The translations under genes and the position numbers were made by a program. A stretch of 64,000 nt of DNA from Angiostrongylus vasorum (lineage: Eukaryota; Nematoda; Chromadorea; Rhabditida; Metastrongylidae): NCBI GenBank assembly GCA_018806985.1, contig JADANN010000380.1:64501-128500 (forward strand), read 5' to 3'. Below the pieces are notes generated by a model that was given only the letters and a program-made list of their open reading frames with translations, had not been told where the DNA came from and searched no databases. This document shows, piece after piece, positions 56,461 through 64,000 of the stretch (position 1 is its first letter; each line of letters starts with the position of its first letter).

Positions 56461-56732
56461 AAATGCGAGTTGGAATCCGACGTTAACTTCCGTAGAACCT
56501 AAAGTGGACAAAAGGGCAGCAGGACTTCCATTCTTGTACTTCAAATTTCCTAACCAATCTACCCATTTTGGCTGAGTTTCTCTATCCTACTGAACACTCC
56601 AACGACAAAAACACATTAGGGTTCTTTGATTTGGACCAAATTAGTAAAAATGTAGAGGTCCTAAGAAAGCATTCCTTCCGCCGTTGTACTCAAGGCGTTG
56701 CATAACGATGGAGACCCTCCAAATGCACGTAC

Positions 56733-58970
56733 CTCTTGTTCTCTTTGTAGATGCATCTATAGAGCACATTGCTTTTTGAAGGTGATCAAGTTGTACCCAG
56801 TGCGGTGGATACTTAAAACGCGCTACATCCATGATCAACACACGATCACTGGCAGCATGAAATGCAGCCAGAGGTGAAAAGTGGCCTTAAACATAAATTA
56901 AACAGAACCGATTTCGAGTTAGCATGACATTAAAAAACGATTAAGCACATAATCCTTAAAAAAACAACTACTGTTCAGTAAATTCTTTTGCAACCTCCAT
57001 TTCAAAGTAACCTGAAGACTTGCGAGTAAAGAAAACACATTTCGAAAAGGGCATACTTCTACCTTCTTATCTATATTGTTCCCCCAGGACAACTTTGCCA
57101 TTTTTTGCCTTTGGAATTCTTTTCTTTTTTCCTCACAGCTCCTTCTCATTTCCTTGTTACACTAAGGACAGATGTGGATATAAAAGCAACAACGTTCTAG
57201 CTGTATTAATATTTCTTTCCAAAGATGTGTTAGACTACGGGAAAAAAAGTAGTAAGAACGACAAATCACCAGTTCCCGTTTGCTGTAACTGAGATCGATC
57301 GTAGCTGGCAACAATAACTTCTTTATCAGCACTAACAGCTGCACGAATGTCGCGTCGTAGAGCGGATAAGAAATCTAGAAAATTATATGGATGCTCATTC
57401 ATTACGCGATTTTAGCACAAGTTCTAAAACAAGCTGTGCTAACTACATCTTTTAGGGAGTGGGTACTGCAGTGAGAGGAATACAGTTCAGTATAAGCAAA
57501 GCGCAATTCCGACTACGCCAAGGAACCTCATGTCTCCTATACTTCCGGATCAGAAAATTACTTACATGCCCAGCTAACTCCGACCCACAAATGCTGGCTG
57601 TTGTCTGTGGTGAAGAAATGAGGATACCCTAGCACGATAGTCACAGGATTGCAAGCAAAATCCACTCGATAGCATTCAACGACATTCATAAAGCAGAACA
57701 AAAATCTTAAAGCAGCAGCGGAACTCACAAATCAGAACTCTTTCGCGGATCACGAATTTAAAGAAACGAATTGAATGCAAGAAGTGCTGGACTCTGAGCA
57801 ACATGTGGTGTCGAATCACACAAAGACAAATATCCCTGTTTGTTATTTCACGGGAAAAAAATCTAACATAATTTCATGCATATACGATTTTCCACCACGA
57901 ATAAACAGTAGTTTTACTTAAAGATATGAATATTTGAATGGGTTCTATTTTATAAAGAGCTGGCCGAGCCTCGTCACTATTTCCATTTGACTAGTATTTT
58001 ATCGACTGAGAAAGAATTTTCACTGCAAATCCAAGGCATTGCTATGCCACCACTTCAGGTAGTTTCCACCTTTCAGATGAAGTTTTGCAGCGATTCCATC
58101 ATCTGTCTCGCTACTAAAACGATCTCTAGATGATCGTCACCTTCTCAATTTAAACGACCCCACTGAGGCGACGAACATCTACAGTACACTGGAGACCAAT
58201 ACCATGAAATACCCCGCTTTATGTAAATGACGCATGAAAACAATAAAACTCGCTAGTTTGAACTTTGGTTTGAGTTTATGTAACGCTTCGATTGAGAGAT
58301 AAGAGATGAAAAAAAATTTAGCACATACAAAGAGCTATGAGTCAACGTATAGAAAAAAACACCTTCTCCTTCTTCTCCGAATCTCACTTCGCACAGCAGT
58401 CTATTGCAGGTAGCGAGGCAAGCGAATTGTGCTAAGTTGATCCCGGTTCGAAAAGTGCAGTTCATACACAGAAGAAAAAAATTTACGATTAAAGGCGAAT
58501 CATAACTAGAACGAAGTCATTCAAGGGTATAAAATCTTCCAAGCATATATGAATTTATGTATATATGTATGTGTACGTATTTATATTTATATATATACAC
58601 ACTTTTTTATTTTATATGACCCCTCTTCACGTCTACTGTGCGGAGTCCAGAACTCACATTCGGTTCGTTTCCTAGCATACACCATCCATGAAGATCTTCC
58701 AACTTTCACGTCTAGCTTCCGTTGCTGCTCGAGGATTTTCATTTCATCCCGGATGTCGTAGAATGCTGGTCGAACAATTCTCCCTGGAGTCTTGAGATAG
58801 GCGAGCTGGAGCGTTCCCAATTGGATTGCAAAAATCGATTTTTTTTCCCAGAAAAGTCCGGTACCAATTCCCCATCCCCGGAGGGATGAGAGGTTTGGTT
58901 GGCCTGGTGCGGAATCGAACAAGCACCATGCTCGCGATGACGGACACCACTACCACTGTGCTATTCGCCC

Positions 58971-59016
<46 letters not shown>

Positions 59017-61582
59017 GCATATATATATATAATAGATGACCTAAATTCCACTACAGATAGTTGACTTCCCAATTTTTTAAAAAAATTTTCACTAACTTTT
59101 TAACATTTTCCAAAGGAACACAACAATCCAGCATAGACTCATGATAGAATCGCCAAGGCGCTTTCCATACTCGTCCCGGATCGACTTCTAAGGCGTTTAA
59201 TACCATTACTGAAAATATAGTACTATTAGAAGGCACAAAAAAAGCTTTCCGAATTTAATGCGATAGTCGACTTAAGCAAAATCTGGATAACCGAAACATA
59301 CAAAAATCATATCTCACAGCAAGTACAAACCAGAAGTGCTAAATAATGCAAAAAACAGTGTGTAAGTCAGACTGAAATACACATACATATATTACAATTA
59401 TTACATTATATCTTTCCAACGGTTTACCTCCTCATCGTGGCTGGACGGTGTTCCTAGGCATCGGGTTGCGATATACCTTCAGGGAGAAGTCCCCCTGACA
59501 GGGTGCTTCTCAAGCTGCGACGGAGTCCGGCGTTTCCATCAGGAAGCCCAACTAAGAGTAAACCAGTACCAGGATCCACCACCGTCCTAGTATGAAACTA
59601 GTCGCATGGCGGCAAATCTCCTTCTGATCCACAAAGGCCGGTCACTGCGTGCGGTGGTGAAGACCTGGGGGCAGACTTTCGCCAGGTTGACCTTGGGACT
59701 CCGGGGAACCAGAATGGCTTGAGCAGCAAAACTCCGAAAAAACGGAAAATATGCTGGGGCCCCGCACAACCAGTGAAGACGGACCACGCAAGTGTCCAAG
59801 TAAGTATTATATTATTTACACTAAAATATGTACATGAATAATCAATTAAAAGATAACTCTAGTAAAAATGTGTAATATACATGACAACTTTTTTAGAAAA
59901 AAATATAGAGCGCTCATGAGACGCTAACCTGAGCGTACTAAGGCCACAATAAGCTGGCTCGTCTTGCGTTCGAAACTGGGATGCAAGCTTGAAGTATATG
60001 TTTGCATTACCTGAAAAGAAACATACATTTTGAAACAACGTACTAATAATGCCTCTCGTAAAATATCTGTGTTGCCAAATGTCAGCTTGGCGATCAAAAA
60101 ACTGAACTGAATAGCGACTAGTAATGTCTCCACATGCCTCTTTCGTTGGCGCCTTATGTTGAATTTATAGCACTATACTACTGGATGTAAAGTTGTTCCT
60201 TGACATCTTGTGATATCCACCCCATCAGCGTTGGTCACAAAGGTTGGCCGAATGTCACGCTATGTCCGCCCAGTTCTAAATGACATGGCATAATCCTTTG
60301 CAAATCACTTTTTTAGAAGTGATGATCGCATTCTGTTTCCGAAACGCCATCGTTCTTCTAGCGGATCCGAACATTTCTCCACTCCATTTATTTTGTAAAT
60401 CATCAACAAAGGCGTTGCAGGCTCCGTGTGGGTTACGTACATTGCAACTTGAACATGTTGTCAACTCCTTGAACGTCCTCGAATGTTATCCGAGAGTAAT
60501 TCCCTCTAGAATATTTGGACAGGCCTGCCAGAAATTTCCAGAGGTCGAACTCTTCACCCTGTATCTATCGTTGAGTTCCTCTGTACTAAACCGACTTTGA
60601 ATAGTCAATACATTTGTTTAGATTGTTCAGTTTGCACGAGTTTGTAATAAAAACTGTTTATGTTGCTGTTTATGGCAAATGACGATGTCTTCAGGACTAA
60701 TTTTGCGACAAGACCGAAAGCTCTCATAACATTTCGGATTTCAGAAAAACCAGTTTGAACTATAAACCTACTTCAATCCTCCGTTCTAAAGTAGCATTTG
60801 CTTTTAATAAGAATGAAGCTGATATCAAGAGTTACACCTTTCATAATCGTTCTGAATATAATGGTTGCTCAATAGGAAGATAAAAGGCGTTCATTTACAA
60901 AATTTCAATTGGGGACACCCGTCCTTGGTGCCATAGCCGATTCCTCGGCTCTTCTCTTTGAGATATTATCATGACCAACTCAAACAAAAAACCTTACTTT
61001 CTGCTTGATTCTACTACGTTGTGACAGATGCAAAGTACTTCACGCAACATTTTCCTAGTTAATTTCTCAAAAGCCGTTTATAGTCACTCCCTCCCTTCGA
61101 ATGCCATGCAAAGTTCTGGAGAAATTGATTCAACACTACTTATATTAGCACCCGGTTAAAGCAAAATAAAAGGATAAAGATAAAGCTCTTCGCCTCAGTG
61201 ATGCACCAAGCATTCAACTTCATCATGCATCATTAGAAGTGCTGGAATGCATATCTGGCCTACATACTGAGTTCGGCGGCCTACCGGCGTATCGAATCAG
61301 GACTGCTACCTTCCTAAGAAGTAATATTCTGAACACGGAGGAATCCAGGGCTTCGTGAGCTCGGGAGGCCGGATCGAACCAAAGGCATCGAGTGTATTGC
61401 AAGGCACCTCCAAAAGCTGCGCTATGTGCCCTTCCCACTTCCCCCGATTAAACAAAATAGCCGCGAAAAAACTCACCCTCCAACAAGCTCTCGAGGAATA
61501 AGCGCTTTCCATCTTCGGACGCGAAATCCACACATGTAGATGGTAGAGCACGGCGATAGAAATTATTTGTCCCTACCGACAT
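56733..61582 (-). CDS. pcs-1: Phytochelatin synthase, N-terminal catalytic domain exons
   Basis: Glutathione gamma-glutamylcysteinyltransferase (EC 2.3.2.15), a cytosolic papain-like enzyme that builds phytochelatins from glutathione for metal detoxification. Exons: 61582-61477 ([20 protein letters not shown]..., donor G/GTGAGT), 60010-59929 ([18 protein letters not shown]), 59208-59097 ([31 protein letters not shown]), 58448-58363 ([20 protein letters not shown]), 57374-57270 ([25 protein letters not shown]), 56885-56733 ([40 protein letters not shown]). By this count the catalytic triad is Cys57, His165 and Asp183, equivalent to Cys56/His162/Asp180 of Arabidopsis PCS1. The start Met fits the family. 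Two one-base irregularities occur: exon 2 and exon 3 phases do not fit, and exon 4 has no AG acceptor. C-terminal exons after the G split at 56733 were not identified. Introns carry SINE, family G, microsatellite and other repeats. Confidence 0.93.
57620..57830 (+). repeat. SINE-B fragment in a phytochelatin synthase intron
   Basis: TCCACTCGATAGCATTCAAC, AAATCTTAAAGCAGCAGCGG, CGAATTGAATGCAAGAAGTG. Lies between the exons at 58.4 and 57.3 kb. Confidence 0.5.
58600..58975 (-). repeat. SINE-B copy, well preserved
   Basis: CTACTGTGCGGAGTCCAGAA, GCTTCCGTTGCTGCTCGAGG, GTAGAATGCTGGTCGAAC, the shared central block CCATCCCCGGAGGGATGAG, and head GCGGAATCGAACAAGCACC with CACTACCACTGTGCTATTCG. A-box and B-box are near consensus on the minus strand. 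Intronic in phytochelatin synthase. Confidence 0.82.
58976..59033. repeat. TA microsatellite
   Basis: About 25 TA units with one ATACATGCAT interruption, directly at the head end of the SINE-B above. Confidence 0.9.
59415..59806 (+). repeat. Family G repeat, full length
   Basis: From CCAACGGTTTACCTCCTCAT to the tail AAGTGTCCAAGTAAGTA. Best copy of the family, intronic in phytochelatin synthase (between the exons at 60.0 and 59.2 kb). No A- or B-box pair is evident. The 3' AAGT repeats suggest a SINE or the 3' end of a LINE. Confidence 0.75.
60309..60600 (-). CDS. Coding-like segment inside phytochelatin synthase intron 1
   Basis: The frame reads [33 protein letters not shown], a TAA, then [37 protein letters not shown]..., ending SKK at a donor-like AAA/GTGATT. 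It does not match the phytochelatin synthase domain, whose neighbouring exons are accounted for. It may be a fragment of an unknown transposon or gene, or a nested exon. The in-frame TAA argues for decay. Confidence 0.3.
60628..60720 (-). repeat. Possible family D end, strongly diverged
   Basis: Minus strand CCTGAAGACATCGTC ... AACAGTTTTTATTACAAACTCG resembles the motif and the 3' end (AAAAGTTTTTATAACAACCTCG type) of family D. Helix II is gone. Confidence 0.3.
61167..61431 (-). repeat. SINE-A copy in phytochelatin synthase intron 1
   Basis: AAAAGGATAAAGATAAAGCTC, GGCGGCCTACCGGCGTATCG, ACACGGAGGAATCCAGG, and head CCTCCAAAAGCTGCGCTATG. Diverged, just downstream of the first exon's donor. Confidence 0.7.
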
Positions 61583-61639
61583 GCTCGCCTTTCCTGCAGC
61601 CGTCGTTTTCGTGCAGATTAGAAAATACACTCTAATGAC

Positions 61640-63510
61640 GAAAACACTACCGTTTATTTGAAAACTACGATATTCACTATGGTTTACGTTTTAATAAACA
61701 AGTTAGAGGACTCTTAAGGAGTTAACAAAGCAGATAATGGAAATAAAAGTGAAATTGCGACCTTTGAAACTAAATATGCCGTGGAGACGACAATATTACT
61801 GGATTTTAACTTTAAAAAAAGTTAAAGTCCTTTAATATCTCTTTGAGAACAGGGAAATTAAATAGGCCGAGAAAAAAAGCTTTCCTGAAATAGAAAACGA
61901 ACAACGTGACAGGAAGACGTACATACAAATGTATCTACCTTATCAGAAAGAAAAATCCTTACCTCTAGAAGTACAAGAAACATCTATAACTAAAAGGAAG
62001 AACAGTGACCATATCATTACCATTTGGTTCCAAAGTCACAACAAAAGAGCTCAAAAAAAGCTCCACTCTCACTTTTCTACCACAACATTCAAAAACATCT
62101 GTGTTTCAAATCCCCTGCCGTTGTGAAGTTGAGAAAATCGTACAAACCATAGAAAAATCCTCTAATAAGTTCATATAGATAACTCTACACATCTTTGCAT
62201 TCTTTCTGCGTCAGCTGTATTGCGACCGACTACGTTACTGTTACCTAAAGTCGCTGGTGAAGACGAACATATGATGACAAGGTGACTGAGGAAGGCAAAA
62301 GGCAGATGACTTCAAAGAATGCATGCATAGTACGCAAGCCACTGCTTTACACAAATCTATATATAAGATTTATAACCGTCGGTTACTTAAAATCCTAGGT
62401 TTAGACCGGAGACAAGTTATTTTTACCGTACTGTTGAAATATTTAATGTCCATAGTAGAATGAATCAATCGCCTGGTTCAGTTGAACTCGATAACGATTG
62501 CGCAATCGCAGCGTCTTAATTCAATGCGCCACACCATTTCATTCAAAGCATTCTAAACGACATGCATTGATTTAAATGCGTACGGCTAAAAAAAATCCGG
62601 TCCTTGGATTTTAATCATATGTTTAGCAAGAACTTTTATAATGTAGACATTTTTGCCAACGCAACACGACCTCTCATGATTCCACTTCAGTGAAACACAA
62701 AATATAAGCTATTTTCGAATACGCTTGGTCCTTATGTTCACAACTAGCTTGAATATTGAGAATGACTAGTTATTGAAGAATGCCCAAACTGCGGACTTGG
62801 GTTAAATGAAATCCACTACAAATCTTGAAGAATTCTCATGACCATCCATTAACGAAGAACACAACTGCAGACCACCACTTCAAGGTGTTTCTTTTGTAAA
62901 TAAAGAAATAGTGGACGACAACACTTAGATGTCTGCAACCATATAAAATATGGAATACGAAATAATCCATAGACTTTGAAAACTATGAACTGGAAAATGC
63001 TATCGGAACTCTCAGCCAACAGCCAACATACGATCAACGGGACAACAGGTAAAAGGTGATTCAGATAATAGTAATAAAAAAGATCAACACGTGGACTTAT
63101 AAGAAATGAAATACCAATCTCCGTCGAGTCGAGTTAACTTATCCCACCTGTACACGTTTAACTTATACCACCTGTACACGTCATATTCATACATATCTAA
63201 GCATGCCTCCGTATATTCCAATTGTATAGTGTACTTTAATTCGACCAAAAAGCTTGCAATAGATTAACTGGGAATTATATGTGAAGTAATTTAGGGTCGT
63301 CACCATTAAACAGACTTCGTGTGTACTTTGGAAGCGCCCAACAAGCTATCCTTGACTATACTCCATGGACCTGGGATCTACCAATGGTAATGCTCCGATT
63401 ACGAACAACTTCGACAAGTAACACCCCTATGCTACTGTTTCGACAGTAGATGATAACTTCATAATTATTAGAGTACTTGAAGAGTTGATAACGTTACTGA
63501 CTTCTTCTAT
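61640..63510. other. Upstream of phytochelatin synthase; nothing recognised
   Basis: Includes the putative 5' flank of the gene. No clear promoter element, spliced-leader acceptor or exon could be assigned with confidence. A direct repeat, AACTTAT(C/A)CCACCTGTACACG, occurs twice near 63136-63180. Confidence 0.35.
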
Positions 63511-63516
63511 GGGCAT

Positions 63517-63795
63517 AAAGGATAAAAAGGATAAAGCTCTCTGCGTTAGTCAATCCCCTGAGGGGATGCGCTATGCATTCGACTTCGTTAAGCATCATTT
63601 GGAGGTGATTAGATGCATATCTGGCCTTTACAATGACTTGCGGTGGCCTACCGATGTATCGAGCCAGTGTTGATATCCTCCCAGACAAGTCTGGTACCAA
63701 TTTACCGACCCCGGAGGAATGGAAGGCTCGGTGGACCATCAATTCCACGTGTGTGTTGCAGGGTGCATCCGCCAGACGCGGCCACACGAATCGAC
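63517..63795 (-). repeat. SINE-A copy
   Basis: Tail with two GGATAAA units, then a near-consensus body. The head side has a deletion (GGTGGACCATCAATTCCACG lacks the usual GC-rich spacer) and ends CGCGGCCACACGAATC. Confidence 0.8.
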
Positions 63796-63885
63796 ATAAT
63801 ATATCTGTATATATGTTCCTACAAACTGCCCTTTTTTTACCTGACGCGACGTTGGCACAGACGTTATATCGTTGTTGTTCTCCTT

Positions 63886-64000
63886 GTTCAATGGCTGACG
63901 TTTCTGCGCCTGCGCCTTCTTCAGAGCTTTGCCGTTGGACCACCCGTGTATTGTTCACGAGGGTTGATGATTAAGACCCAGCCATATGAATGTGCATCAA
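63886..64000 (-). repeat. Family D copy, cut by window end
   Basis: Minus-strand copy whose motif end is inside the window. Continues past 64000. Confidence 0.65.
63893..63928 (-). ncRNA. Hammerhead-ribozyme-like motif
   Basis: Minus strand: AGCU, CUGAAGA, extra A, GGCG-CAGG-CGCA, GAAAC, GUC, AGCC. Core boxes CUGAAGA and GAAA are intact and the cleavage triplet is the canonical GUC. Helix I has three pairs plus one A-C mismatch. Helix II has three pairs. Same 36-nt register as the copy at 50.5 kb. Confidence 0.5.

Noticed and set aside
63494..63958. 154-codon minus-strand ORF
   Set aside because: It is translation through SINE-A and a family D end. The same peptide pieces recur wherever SINE-A occurs (for example 23.7, 31.3, 52.1 kb).

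Overview
This window looks like a piece of a nematode nuclear genome, most likely a strongylid of the hookworm kind. The reasons are a phytochelatin synthase gene of animal (nematode) type split by many introns, a 21/22 match to the nematode SL1 spliced leader, several RTE-clade retrotransposon remnants, a mariner remnant, and a very high load of short tRNA-related repeats. There is no bacterial signature, no rRNA or intact tRNA gene, and no CRISPR array. Species is not determined.

Layout. 0-9 kb is intergenic or intronic sequence filled with SINE-like repeats, including one SINE inserted into another with a perfect 12-bp target duplication (4.3-4.6 kb). 9.4-10.9 kb is a decayed Penelope-like element (reverse transcriptase plus GIY-YIG endonuclease). 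11.9-14.5, 19.0-21.0, 26.3-27.5, 42.8-43.2 and 46.0-47.9 kb are RTE-type LINE remnants, one lacking its whole reverse transcriptase. 27.7-28.2, 38.4-38.6 and 43.2-43.7 kb hold candidate small secreted cysteine-rich genes. 41.4-41.9 kb holds a three-exon candidate with a hydrophobic C-terminus. 50.5-54.1 kb is dominated by inverted copies of a repeat that carries a hammerhead-ribozyme-like motif. 56.7-61.6 kb is the one clearly recognisable host gene, phytochelatin synthase on the minus strand, with repeats in its introns.

Repeat families are named here by letter. SINE-A (about 290 bp, tRNA-like head, TTTATCC-type tail), SINE-B (about 380 bp, different tRNA-like head) and SINE-C (tRNA-like core inside fold-back arms) make up most of the repeats. 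SINE-A and SINE-B share a central block. Family D (about 250-350 bp, TATA-like box plus hammerhead-like motif, often in inverted pairs) resembles the terminal repeats of Penelope-like elements. Family F carries the SL1-like sequence. Family G (about 390 bp) ends in AAGT repeats. Strand for SINE-A, -B and -C is the strand on which the tRNA-like boxes read.

Besides phytochelatin synthase, the host coding calls rest on splice signals, matching exon phases and protein-like reading frames seen by eye, without homology. They are given as candidates with modest confidence. Transcript data would settle them.
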